Shown piece by piece: positions 34,101 to 43,341 of a stretch of DNA of 64,000 nt (position 1 is its first letter; each line of letters opens with the position of its first letter). Source of the DNA: Gorsachius magnificus. Taxonomy: Eukaryota > Chordata > Aves > Pelecaniformes > Ardeidae. Where the stretch lies: contig CM067081.1 of assembly GCA_034008185.1 (NCBI GenBank), positions 29,758,806 to 29,822,805 on the forward strand, written 5' to 3'. The translations under genes were made by a program, and so were the position numbers. A model generated the notes under the pieces. It did no database searches, was not told the origin of the DNA, and was given only the letters and a program-made list of their open reading frames with translations.

Positions 34101-36849
34101 AAGCCTTTGTGAAATGCATTTGTAAATGCCAACTTCTGAATTCTAGAAAGACATGTTGACACATAGAAGAACAGAGATAACGGGCTTAATCTTACTGTTC
34201 TTGAGCTGCAGGAACAGAGAAACAAGTCTATTCACTTGTCACTGACTTGACTAAGTATGCTGTAAGAGTTAGTAATCTGGTGACAAGAGCTACACACTGT
34301 TAGAAAATAACTACTTCAAGAACAGAGTTAATCACTAGCAAGTTCAGACAGTTTAGTCTTGACAAGGGCATGATGCTTATTATCTGCCTCAGATACTTGT
34401 TCACCTGATTTTCTCACCAGCATTTGCTCTTCTGTGCTCTCCCAAACTCATTCCTTTAGGAAAATTTAATCAATGCAGTTTGGCCTACACAGTCTCCATA
34501 AGATGAACTAGCTACAAGTCTACCTTGAGTTGGGCTTTCCTCTCTAGAGGCATAAAGAAGCTTCTTGAACTTACTTATCTTTATTATATATTAGAACAAA
34601 TGTCAATATCAAGTGATTTACTGGGCTTATCTCTACTTCAGCAAGCCATCTGCCACCTTATTTTGGCTCAAAAGTTTCCACTTCTGGGGGTAAGCAACAC
34701 ATTTAGTATATCATTATCTTACTTGGAACAGCTGTCTGGTTCATTATCCTCATCACGACCATCATCAATCTTTACTGTGGGCTCTTCTGCTGTTGGAGAG
34801 CTGGCAAAGGAACAACACAAGTCACATACTGATACAGATGTGAACTTTATACATTGCTATCCTTCGCTGTTTGAGAGAAAAAGACTATTAAACTGTCAGC
34901 TGAGCAGCAGCCTGGGCCAGAGAACAGGCATAGTACCAGGGGAAGAAAGAGTTTCCATATGTTGGCACAGCAGAACCCCTTGGCTTGTACTGACCAAGTT
35001 CCCATTAGCAGTCCATCTTTCAAAGGTATCTCTTCTCAGGAGAGAAGGGAACAGATGTTTTCAGCAGTAGGATAAAGAGCTTTTAGCTGAAGTAGGGCAT
35101 CCAAGAGTATGCTGACTCTGGAAGTGCTGGAAACATGCTTATGCAAAATTGCTTCAGAGAGTCCAAAAGACATTAATGCTATTACAGTAAACTACTTGTT
35201 CAGAGAATGAATGTTTTCACCAGGAAAAGCCATAGCACAGAGATGTTTTTGTGCAGAACAGGATACCAGACCGGAAACTGGAAGACCAGAGCAGCAGCAG
35301 CTGAGCTAGTGCTAGAACAGCATTTTTTGGGGTAGTGGCTGCTTGCCATAACTTCCTTAAAAGGGTCTCTTCAGATCAAATTCAGCCACCTGAGGCGCTT
35401 TGAAGGCCACATGATGATTGCAGAGAAAATAAAGTGTAAATTCCAAATCCAGGAGCTTCTAATTCAGCCTTCTCCACAGAAATACTGTGCTGCACAATAG
35501 CATAGCCACAGTGTTTGCTGTGGCTCTGTCTCTGGCATCATTGCTTCTTGGGCAGGAGCATCTTCATATGCATATTCAAGACTGATGTTGCCACACTGCT
35601 CTGAGGCAATCTAGCACATCTGAAGCATTAGTGTAACAACTCAAAGGATCCGAGTATTCTTCATCCTCCACAACAGACCCATGCACCAGCACCGCTTCTG
35701 CAGTGTGGACTAATGCCCCTTTAAGCAGAAAGTTTAACGATGCATTTCCTACAGTGTCAGCAACCAGTACTGATGGTTTACCACCTGTACTCAGTATCAG
35801 GCCCCCCCCCCCCCCCCCCCCCCAACAACTCAGTATTTAAAGCCAATTTTCCAACTCCAGTATCTCCAGACACCAGTATCCTCACTTTGTTCCTAGAGCT
35901 GAAAAAAGCTTTAGTGATATATAGCCATTCAGCTTTGCTTCCCAGCTATTCTTCTGGGATATTCACTTGGAAGTTTCCACTTAATGTACAGCTGAAATGC
36001 TTCACTCATTAAAGGAGGTTGCTGCTGCTACAGCAATTTTGCCACTGGTCACTTGCTTATACTTGTAGGCACATGAAGTACACAAAATGTCACCTTCTTA
36101 TCCTCTACTGTGATTAAAATAAGCCAAAATAAGAATGAGCAACAGTGGTATTTTGGGTTAGGAAGCCAATCTTTAACACAAAAACAGAAGCCAAGTCTGA
36201 GTATACTGTTTCCACTGTGCTCTCACACAAAAATTCAGTTCTAGATAATGCTTTCCTCAGAGGGAGTTTGTTTTGCTGAGCACTCTGCATCTACTTGTTG
36301 TCCAAGCTGGACCAAACTCTCTGCCACAAGCTATTACATTTAGTCTTTGAATACTAGGGTAGAAGAGAAGAAAACAAAGATATACTGAAAGAACTTATTT
36401 CCTCCCCACACACTCTGAACTTCAGACTTGAGCCTTTTAAGGAGAGCAGAGCAAGAACATGTTGCTCTACAAGACAGCTTGGCAGTATTTCTGGAGGAAG
36501 CTAGAGGAGAAGAGGCTTTACCGTCATGAGCTTGTTATACCAGGGCTGGGTGCTCTGTACTTAGTTCTTAACTACTTCTAAGAAGTCAATCACAACAGTG
36601 TACTCTCAAAGATATCAATCCTCACAAAACCCAGCATTTTGAGGGGGGGGAGGGGAAATACAAAGACTTTGTGCTATATAAGCTTCAAACACTCCACCAT
36701 TAAGCTCTTGGTTATATTTAAAGCACTGAGAAACTCTAGACAGGGGACCACACACAGCATACTCCACACCCATACACTGGTGCAGCTCATTTCACTCACC
36801 TGGATGTTTCTGTCAGCTCTGCCCCTTGTTCATACCTCACAGTTGTCAT
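19011..36849 (-). CDS. TPTE2: Voltage-sensing phosphoinositide phosphatase (VSP; TPTE/TPTE2 orthologue), complete 18-exon coding region
   Basis: Eighteen minus-strand exons join in phase to 1515 nt, 504 residues. The family couples a four-helix voltage sensor in the plasma membrane to dephosphorylation of PI(3,4,5)P3 and PI(4,5)P2. Layout: acidic N-terminus (1-59), S1 (about 61-79), S2 (about 90-109), S3 (about 122-138), S4 (157-172) with arginines R159, R162, R168 and R171, then the basic lipid-binding linker with KRRY at 191-194. The PTEN-like domain follows, with acid-loop IDDHNVP (268-274) and the P-loop HCKGGKGRT (301-309), where C302 is the nucleophile and R308 the phosphate-binding arginine. 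TI-loop-like VETPSQSRYV and a C2 domain complete it, ending in VEVNFTEP. No stop or frameshift was found, so an active enzyme is likely. Start: the first ATG in frame after the acceptor at 36890 that opens the long frame, with A at -3. Introns hold CR1 pieces and long C runs. Birds are understood to have a single TPTE/TPTE2 gene, so the symbol is a convention. Confidence 0.95.
20599..20669 (-). CDS. TPTE2: TPTE2 coding exon 17 (C2 domain)
   Basis: Encodes [20 protein letters not shown] and ENN, a highly conserved C2 strand pair. Confidence 0.95.
21149..21244 (-). CDS. TPTE2: TPTE2 coding exon 16 (C2 domain)
   Basis: Encodes [20 protein letters not shown] and [12 protein letters not shown]. 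The GDVKV strand is typical of the VSP C2 domain. Alternative AG acceptors lie nearby, but only this one keeps the frame with a sensible sequence. Confidence 0.9.
21612..21688 (-). CDS. TPTE2: TPTE2 coding exon 15 (C2 domain)
   Basis: Encodes [20 protein letters not shown] and LGNCK. Acceptor TTTCCTAG and donor GTGAGA fit both neighbouring phases. Confidence 0.92.
22348..22453 (-). CDS. TPTE2: TPTE2 coding exon 14 (phosphatase/C2 junction)
   Basis: Encodes [20 protein letters not shown], then [15 protein letters not shown], where the C2 domain begins. Confidence 0.94.
23070..23225 (+). mobile_element. CR1 LINE 3'-end fragment in TPTE2 intron 13
   Basis: The phrases AACAGGTTGCCCAGAGAGGC, TGTGGAGTCTC, CTAGGCAACCTGTTCTAGCT and GCAGGGTTGGACT are typical of the avian CR1 3' region. 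The fragment is antisense to TPTE2 and heavily shortened. Confidence 0.75.
23503..23583 (-). CDS. TPTE2: TPTE2 coding exon 13 (TI-loop-like segment)
   Basis: Encodes [20 protein letters not shown] and GVETPSQ. FGERRTD aligns with YGEVRT of PTEN, and ETPSQ with its TI loop. Confidence 0.95.
24476..24537 (-). CDS. TPTE2: TPTE2 coding exon 12 (catalytic arginine)
   Basis: Encodes [20 protein letters not shown], supplying R308 of the CX5R motif. Confidence 0.96.
25789..25877 (-). CDS. TPTE2: TPTE2 coding exon 11 (catalytic cysteine)
   Basis: Encodes [20 protein letters not shown] and then IAIHCKGGK, the first half of the P-loop with nucleophile C302. The splice falls inside the CX5R motif. Confidence 0.96.
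25960..26041 (-). CDS. TPTE2: TPTE2 coding exon 10 (acid loop)
   Basis: Encodes [20 protein letters not shown] followed by HNVPAL. The DDHNVP segment corresponds to the WPD-type loop of PTEN (DHNPP); the likely general acid is D270. Confidence 0.95.
26216..26484 (-). mobile_element. Short CR1 LINE fragment in TPTE2 intron 9
   Basis: Nearly the same sequence as the 3' part of the copy at 16600-17405: AGAATCATAGAATCAC, GGTTGGAAAAGACCTTTAAG, CCACCTCCCTGGGCAGCCCA and the rest up to ACCATTCCCCCTCATCCCAT. It is on the same strand as TPTE2 and severely 5'-truncated, so it codes for nothing. Confidence 0.9.
27215..27275 (-). CDS. TPTE2: TPTE2 coding exon 9
   Basis: Encodes [20 protein letters not shown], part of the phosphatase core. 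Confidence 0.95.
27818..27882 (-). CDS. TPTE2: TPTE2 coding exon 8
   Basis: Encodes [20 protein letters not shown], the start of the PTEN-like phosphatase fold, nearly identical in all VSPs. Confidence 0.95.
28411..28474 (-). CDS. TPTE2: TPTE2 coding exon 7 (phosphoinositide-binding linker)
   Basis: Encodes [20 protein letters not shown], the basic linker that couples the voltage sensor to the phosphatase in this family. The donor is the weaker GTTTGT, but the phase to exon 8 is exact. Confidence 0.93.
29293..29392 (-). CDS. TPTE2: TPTE2 coding exon 6 (S4 voltage sensor)
   Basis: Encodes [20 protein letters not shown], the charged S4 helix, followed by QLEVVTRRM. Acceptor CGTCTAG and donor GTAAGT. 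The charge spacing RxxRxxxxxRxxR lacks one of the usual every-third-position arginines. Confidence 0.95.
30326..30339 (+). repeat. Homopolymer of 14 C
   Basis: An uninterrupted C run in intron 5 of TPTE2, hence a G run in the transcript strand. Confidence 0.85.
31642..31761 (-). CDS. TPTE2: TPTE2 coding exon 5 (S3)
   Basis: Encodes [20 protein letters not shown] and the S3-S4 loop up to QIP plus two bases of R153. The aspartate in ILDAL is a typical S3 acidic residue of voltage sensors. Confidence 0.94.
32177..32338 (-). CDS. TPTE2: TPTE2 coding exon 4 (S1 and S2)
   Basis: Encodes the S1 helix ([18 protein letters not shown]), a lysine-rich loop, and the S2 helix with [19 protein letters not shown]. 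The acceptor is TTTTTGCAG and the donor GTAAGA. Confidence 0.94.
33048..33095 (-). CDS. TPTE2: TPTE2 coding exon 3
   Basis: A 48-nt exon encoding [15 protein letters not shown], the segment just before S1. Acceptor CTCTTGCAG and donor GTAAAA; the phase runs directly into exon 4. Confidence 0.9.
34723..34800 (-). CDS. TPTE2: TPTE2 coding exon 2
   Basis: Encodes the acidic N-terminal segment [20 protein letters not shown] and PDSCS. Acceptor TTTGCCAG and donor GTAAGA agree with the phases of the neighbouring exons. Confidence 0.85.
35802..35823 (+). repeat. Homopolymer of 22 C
   Basis: An uninterrupted run of 22 C in intron 1 of TPTE2; the gene strand carries G22. The length is likely polymorphic, and an assembly error is possible. 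Confidence 0.88.
36800..36849 (-). CDS. TPTE2: TPTE2 coding exon 1
   Basis: Begins [16 protein letters not shown] and ends with two bases of S17. The donor GTGAGT lies just below 36800. The exon continues upstream as 5' UTR to an acceptor at 36890. Confidence 0.88.
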
Positions 36850-36889
36850 TTTGCCTGTTGTTGTTCTGCTGGTCTTAGGAGAAGCACAT
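36850..36889 (-). promoter_or_regulatory. TPTE2: TPTE2 5' leader with a tiny upstream ORF
   Basis: The exon appears to begin after the acceptor CTTTCACTAG. Its first three bases are ATG, opening a four-codon frame (MCFS) that stops at TAA about 25 bases before the main ATG. An upstream ORF of this kind can lower translation of the main frame. Real only if this acceptor is used. Confidence 0.45.
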
Positions 36890-37099
36890 CTAGTGAAAGA
36901 GAGATCAGTACCAGAAGCAGTGAATACCGGCATCCTGCAGCAGCCTCACACCTCACCAGCAGACAGTTGACAAAGCGCAACCTTTATCTGTAAGGCTGGC
37001 GAGAGTCAGTGCGCTCAGCAGCGTGGTGAAGGTTTTTTGACTACACCCAATATGCCACAGTGACAATAACAACACCTTTAGCTCACGACAAAGCCTCTT

Positions 37100-37760
37100 C
37101 CCCTGCTTCAAGCTATGAAACAGCCATGAGCCCCAGCGGGCACCTCTGGGGCAAAGGGGGGCAGCCCCAGGCCGCTCCGGCAAGCGCGGGCTGGAAGCCC
37201 GGGGCGCGGGTCGGAGGGCTCCCGGCACACACCAGCTCCTCCGGCGGGAGGCCCGCACTTCGCCCCCCCGCACCTCTGCTCTCTTAGAGCGGCCCCGGGC
37301 ACAGCCTCACAGTCCTGGGGAGGGAACCGGCGCCCGCAGCGGCGCGTTCGGCCCCGCCGGCAGCCTCCCCGTTCCACCGGCGAGCCCCTTCCCGGAGGAG
37401 GCCCCGCAGGCCGAGCCCCGGCCCGGCGGTCGCCACACGGGCCTGTAGCCCCAGCCAGCGCTGGGGCCCCGCCCCCCCGCCGCTCCGCGGAGGAAATTAA
37501 ACTTCCTGAGGGCCGGGCCCGCCCGCTGCCATGGCGACGGCCCCGCCGCCGCTCCGACCCCGCCCGTCACCTCGCAGTGAGGCAGCGGGCGGCGGGCAGC
37601 GGGTGGGCCACGGGCCCGCGGCGGCCCCGGGGATCTCTCGGGGCCCGCCGGGCCGGCAGCTGTGCCAAGCCCTGCCCGTCTCCCCGGGGTCACGCCGTCC
37701 GGGGCCCGCACAGGCCCGCAGGAGCGAGGAGGCCACCAGCCAGCCTGGCCCAGCAGTGCC
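37100..37760. promoter_or_regulatory. CpG island, probable TPTE2 promoter
   Basis: This stretch is very GC-rich with many CpG pairs and GC-box-like CCCCGCCC runs, in sharp contrast to the AT-rich flanks. It lies just upstream of the TPTE2 ATG-bearing exon on the minus strand, so it most likely holds the TPTE2 promoter and a non-coding first exon. No plus-strand gene follows it. The long open frames across it on both strands reflect GC content, not genes. Confidence 0.65.
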
Positions 37761-38021
37761 TGCCACCTCGTCCCAAGCCTCAGCCACTCGGGTTTTGTAG
37801 ACTTGGCTGCTGCTGCTGCGCTTTGATGCCTCTTAATACATTTCCCGTGGGATGGCGGCTTCTGGGGGCTGCCATCGGGACAGGGTTGGCGCAGGCAGGC
37901 AGCGGGCTGCGAGCCAGGCAGGCCCCCATGGCCTGTGATGGCAACTGCCTCCATCCAGGGCAAAGATGCGTAACAGTGAGCACTTTGGTTTTCACTTAAC
38001 ATTGGGCACTTCTGGTTTTGT

Positions 38022-38841
38022 GGGAAGATCTGGATAGGCTGGAAGAGTGGGCTAGCAAGAACCTTATGAAGTTTAACACGGACAAGAGTACAGCCTTGCA
38101 CCTGGGAAAACATAATCCAGGAGTGCAGCACAGACTGGGATCCACTCAGCTGGAGAGCAGCTCTCTGGAAAAGGACCTGGGGGTCCTGGACAACAAGTTC
38201 TGTATGAGTGAACAGTGTGCTGCTGCGGCCAACAGGCCCATAGGATGCTGGGTCACATCGAAAAGGGCATCACCAGCAGAGATAAAGAAGTCATTATCCC
38301 ACTGTGCTCAGCGCTTGTCAGGCCACACCTGGAATACTTACAGTTCTGGTCCCCACTATACAAAAAAGATGTGGACAGGCTGGAGGGGGTCCAGAGAAGG
38401 GCCACCAAGATGATCAAAGAACTGGGAAGCCTGCCGTGTGAGGAAAGGCTGAGAGAACTGGGTTTGTTCAGCCTTGAGAAAGGGAAGCTCAGAAGTGATA
38501 TCATCACCGTGTACCAGTACTTAAAGGGTGGCTACAAAGAAGATGGAGACTCCCTTTTCACAAGGAGTCACATGGAAAAGATAAGGGGTAATGGGTACAA
38601 GTTAATCCTGAGAAGATTTCGATTGAACATGAGACCAAAATTTTTCACAATGAGAACAGTGAACCATTGGAATAATCTCCCCAGGGAAGTGCTTGACTCT
38701 GCCACACTGGACACTTTCAAGGCACAGCTGGACGAGGTGTTCAGCCATCTTGTCTAGACTGTGCTCTTGCCTAGAAAGGTTGGACGAGATGATCCTTGAG
38801 GTCCCTTCCAACCTGGTATTCTATGATTCTATGATTCCATG
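38022..38841 (+). mobile_element. 5'-truncated CR1 LINE with one frame shift
   Basis: The plus-strand copy carries the end of CR1 ORF2 in two overlapping frames (38018-38413 and 38215-38757). Motifs include [53 protein letters not shown] and HWNNLPREVL, with an indel between the frames. It ends in GATGATCCTTGAGGTCCCTT and the tail ATTCTATGATTCTATGATTC at 38818-38838. It belongs to a more divergent subfamily than the copies at 16600 and 41784. It sits right beside the CpG island. Confidence 0.9.
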
Positions 38842-41783
38842 AACCAGAGCCTGCAGGGCAGAATACGACGCGTTACCGTGTGCTCTGCAGGGGCCTCACA
38901 CCGACCCCATCTACCAAGAGCCAAGTGACAAAGAGCCCCTGAGCCTGAGCATCCCACGGTGGAACCGTGCTGCTGCTGAGGCCGGGACGGCGCTGGAAAA
39001 GGTTTTCTGCAGCACGGTCGGCAGCAGAGGGAGCTCAAAGAGAGCTTTTGGGGGCTGCTCCCAGGGCTGCTGGAGCTTTGTCGGGGTAGGTGGGGTTAAC
39101 CGATGGCAGGAGCCTTTCCGTATGCGTCTTGCCCGAAAGAAATAAAACCTTTAAGATGTATGCTGAGAATAGGGAGCATTTCTGGGCAGCAGAGTAAATA
39201 GAAAGTTTCCCTTTCAAGTCTGTCGTATATATAAATATATGGGTAAGTAGCTAGTACAGACACTGGCAGCAAGTAATGAGCCAAGTATGTTTAGTACATT
39301 CAGATAATTATGTATTCGAGAAGCAGCTAAACAAGGATGGAAACTAAGCTGGATGATGAGAAGAAACCTCCGATTAATTTGCTCTTAGTTCTGAAAAAAA
39401 GTTTACATGTGCAGTCTGATTAGTACAGGCTTGATCCTGTGGACCATGTGGGTATCCTGTGAGTTACTCTCAGCAGGAGCTTATGCCTGTGGAGCACCTT
39501 CATGGGGAGGAGCATACCAGAGAGAGTGTAGAAATACAGCAGTTTCCCCTGTACTGAGCTCTGAAAGCACCAAGGTGTGAAGGCAGTTTGGGTATTGAAG
39601 TGGACTTTTCACAGACCAACCTGTAACTACCAGTCGAAGGAGGGGCTGGAGGCTGGGAGGCTTCCAGTTTGGCACTAAGACTGAGTGCCAGGGCCGTAAA
39701 TGAACCAGCTTGCTAGAGGTTGCAGATGAACTTAAAAAGGAAAAACAGTTCTTCCCATTTTTCATCAAATAGGCAGACACTGCATTGCCAGTGATAACAC
39801 TGTAACTGTTCCTTTCAATGTTGCTAATCTTAGAGCATTGGTGGTGGTGTAGATTTGCCAGCTCTCATGCGTCATCATGAGTTTCTGGTGGTTGATCTAT
39901 TTTCTTAAAATCCTAACTTCTGGAGTCAGATGACTAAAATAAAAACACCAGTCTTTTTATTAATAAAATCAGATTTCTAGCTCTCAGCTGGTGGAGAAAA
40001 GCATAGGAGCAAGATCCAAGGTTCATAAAGCTAAAAATAAAAGGAAGCATTGAAAATATTCTGGTTTTTAAATTCAAGGCTTCTAAGTAATTTTCTTTAT
40101 ATTTTGCTGGTTAACTCATGATACTGACATTTAAAAATGCCTCAGAATCCAGTCCTGATCCCCGACAATTATTCATCAGTGTAAAATAGCAGAATTGTCA
40201 ACAAAATGCAGAAAAGATTGAAATGTTCAGCAAATAATCCACTTACATACTGGGTAGAGAGCAGGATGAAGTATGCATATCTCAGAGGGGTGATGACATA
40301 CTTTACATTCCAAAAATAACAGAAAGGGTGGTAAACAAAATCTCTTAACTTGGCATATTTTAAAATCAGTAGGTATGGGTCATTTATATGTGATACTCTT
40401 AAGAGACACAACCAGGAAAAATAATTTTATTTTTATTAAGTCTTGGGATAGCAGAAATATGGAGATAAGTGGGAAAAAAGCCAATTGTCTGCCAATGTTA
40501 AAAGCAGGTAGATCAGAGGACCCGATGATGATCTGTCAGCTTGGCTTTGCTCCCAGACAAAATGAGAGCAGAGTAGATAGAGGCTTCAACTAATAAAATA
40601 TTAAAGAAGCATAATAATAATAACAATAATAATAATAATAATTCAAATCAATGTGGGATTAGGGAAAATAATTCTTGTCAAACCAATTTATATTTCTAAA
40701 ACAAGATTAGAAGTTTTACTGATAAAAGTATTTTGTTGCTTCTGTAAGCAACTGTCTGGCTAGAAAATCACATTTGAGTAAAAAGGTAGAAGAATATAAA
40801 CTCAATCTGTTTCACGTTGGTGAAAACCCAGCACACCAGTCTTAAAATAACTAAAAGGAGAACCATCCTTAAGCAATTCCTTTCCAGAGAGGTTCTGCAG
40901 GGACTGGGTGTTGTCTTACGCTGTTTAATGTGTTGTGTTGTTTTGTTTTAAACCTTGCCCTGGATAAAATCCCAAGTGACGAAGTTTGCAGCTGACACGG
41001 AGGTTGGAAAAGTGGTCAGATAGAAGAAGAGCTGCCTCACACTGAGTAAATTGTAATATCTGGTAAGTGCAGATGAGCAAGCAACGTGCATTTCCATACA
41101 TCCACTGTCAATCTCAGAACAGAAGACCTCAGGATGGTGCCTTTCAGCTCTTGGTACCCGAAGGACCATGCAACATCTTTAGAAGAAATCCTTGGTGTAC
41201 TTACAGTTCTACTGCTACTGAGAGGCACTTGCCACCTGCATGGGGTATGCGTGTGCATGTCAAAAAGCTGGCAAGCGTTTCTCAACTAAGTTGTCATATG
41301 TTGCAAATCACAATTGTCCTGACTGCAGGGAGTAACACTATGGCAGGTCATTCTCGGAGCATCAGAGACAGTATTATGAAAACAGGTGACTCTGAAAAGT
41401 CCTGAGGCAGCGCTTGGGAGTAGCCAGCTGCAGGTGACTGTGGCATGTGGCTCTGTAGCAAAAGGAGTAACAAGATCCTTGGATCCACAAACAGGAAAGA
41501 TGCTGGGTTGGAAATAGTGCTTGAGCTCTTTACTTGGCTCCAGTGTGCTCTCAGGTCTCCAGTCCTGGTAACCTTCAGAAGAAAGAGGGAAGATCCATGA
41601 TGTGAATAAAAGGCTTGAAGTGCACCGCATCACACCTGGATCGAGGACCTCAAAGCTGTCTGTCTTCTGAAAGAAAAAATAGTGACTTAATCCCAGTTGG
41701 TCAGGGCTGTATCTGGAAAAAGTTCTAGGTGCCCAAAAAGAGGTGTAAGCAGACTTAAAGCTTCAAAATTTAGATCTAGAAAG
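38842..41783. other. Intergenic stretch; only a microsatellite recognised
   Basis: AT-rich sequence with many stop codons in all frames. Apart from the AAT microsatellite I see no exon, RNA gene or known repeat. Confidence 0.5.
40611..40642 (+). repeat. AAT/ATA microsatellite
   Basis: About ten ATA units with one AAC interruption. Confidence 0.9.
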
Positions 41784-43015
41784 AATCATAGAATGGTTTG
41801 GGTTGGAAGGGACCCCTAGAGGTCATCTAGTCCAACCCCCCTGCAGTGAACAGGGACACCACTAACTAGATCAGGTTGCTCAGAGCCCCGTCCAACCTGG
41901 GCTTGAATGTTTCCAGGGATGGGGCCTCCACCACCTCTCTGGGCAACCTGTTCCAGTGTTTCACCACCCTCATTGTAAAGAATTTCCTCCTTATATCTAG
42001 TCTAAACCTACCCTCTTTTAGTTTAAACCCATTACCCCTTGTCCTGTCACAGCTGGCCCTACTAAAAAGATTTTCCCCATCTTTCCTATAGGCCCCTTTT
42101 AAGTATTGAAAGGCTGCAATCAGGTCTCCCCGCAGCCTTCTCTTCTCCAGGCTGAACAAGCCCAACTCTCTCAGCCTGTCCTCACAGGAGAGGTGCTCCA
42201 GCCCTCGGATCATTTTTGTAGCCCTCCTCTGGACCCGCTCCAACAGTTCCACGTCCTTCTTGTGCTGAGGGCTCCAGAGCTGGACGCAGTGCTCCAGGTG
42301 AGGTCTCACCAGAGCAGAGTAGAGGGGCAGAATCACCTCCCTCGACCTGCTGGCCTCGCTTCTCCTGATGCAGCCCAGGGTACGGTTGGCCTTCTGGGCT
42401 GCCAGCGCACATTGCCGGCTCATGTCCAGCTTTTCATCCACCAGCACGCCCAAGTCCCTCTCGGCAGGGCTGCTCTCGATCCTTTCTTCCCCCAGCCTGT
42501 ATTGATATTGGGGGTTACCCCAACCCAGGTGCATGACCTTGCACTTGGCCTTGTTGAACCTCATGAGGTTCACACCGGCCCACCTCTCCAGCTTGTCCAG
42601 GTCTCTCTGGATGACATCCCGTCCTTCTGGTGTGTCAACCGCACCACTCAGTTTGGTGTCGTCCGCAAACTTGCTGAGGGTGCATTCGATCTCGCTGTCT
42701 AAGTCATTGATGAATATATTAAACAGCACCGGTCCCAGTACGGACCCCTGAGGGACACCACTCGTCACCAGTCTCCATCCGGACATCGAGCCATTGACCA
42801 CTACCCTCTGGATGAGGCCATCCAGCCAGTTGCTTATCCACCGAACAGTCCACCCATCAAATCCATAGCTCTCCAATTTAGAGAGAAGGATGTTGTGGGG
42901 GACCGTGTCAAAGGCTTTGCAGAAGTCCAGATAGATGACATCCATTGGTTTTCCCTTGTCCACTGATGCTGTCACACCATCATAGAAAGACACTAGGTTC
43001 GTCAGGCAGGACTTG
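41784..43015 (-). mobile_element. CR1 LINE, 5'-truncated, with 375-codon open reverse-transcriptase frame
   Basis: The minus-strand copy has its CR1 3' end at about 41784 (reverse complement of the CCATTCTATGATT tail). The frame from 42993 down to 41866 is open for 375 codons. It encodes the second half of reverse transcriptase: [32 protein letters not shown] and the catalytic [16 protein letters not shown]. The ORF2 tail follows ([35 protein letters not shown]-like, [19 protein letters not shown]). The endonuclease, ORF1 and 5' end are absent, so it cannot move on its own. The open frame suggests recent insertion. The 5' edge near 43015 is approximate, inside the [12 protein letters not shown] motif. 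Confidence 0.92.
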
Positions 43016-43077
43016 TTCAGGTACTTGTTCAGCAGCTGCCTAACACTAGAGGCAATTAAATTGATGGGGCACCCCTC

Positions 43078-43341
43078 TGTTGGGCCGCAGAGATCCCCCC
43101 AGAACCTTCAGTTCTGCTCCTGTGCGTGCCCTGGAGTGTCCTGGCCACAAATCTCTGCTGCTTGTCCCTGCCTAGGGTGAATCAGGAACCCCATCTAGGC
43201 AGAGGAGTATTGCAGTCCCTGGAGCTCCCTCAACAAGCCCAGTGAGACCACCTCCACCATACACTGCCATACACCGCCCACAGCCCTTCTCACCTCTGTG
43301 TACGCGTTCTGCATTAAACAACCCTGAATAAAATCACTGCA
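43078..43341 (+). mobile_element. Possible solo LTR of an endogenous retrovirus
   Basis: A segment from TGTTGGGCC to ACTGCA, of moderate GC content, contains an AATAAA at 43327-43332 near its end, as LTR R regions do. No internal retroviral genes, primer-binding site or second LTR were seen, and I could not confirm target-site duplications. Tentative. Confidence 0.22.

Noticed and set aside
34525..35070. 181-codon plus-strand open frame
   Set aside because: It lies over TPTE2 exon 2 on the opposite strand and shows no domain; treated as a chance frame.
37307..38131. 274-codon minus-strand open frame over the CpG island
   Set aside because: Its composition (Pro, Gly, Ala, Arg) is what GC-rich DNA gives by chance, overlapping frames are open on both strands, it runs into the CR1 copy, and it has no domain.
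40611..40642. AAT array considered as a functional repeat
   Set aside because: A simple microsatellite with no special context.
42106..42702. 198-codon plus-strand open frame
   Set aside because: Antisense to the open CR1 reverse-transcriptase frame.
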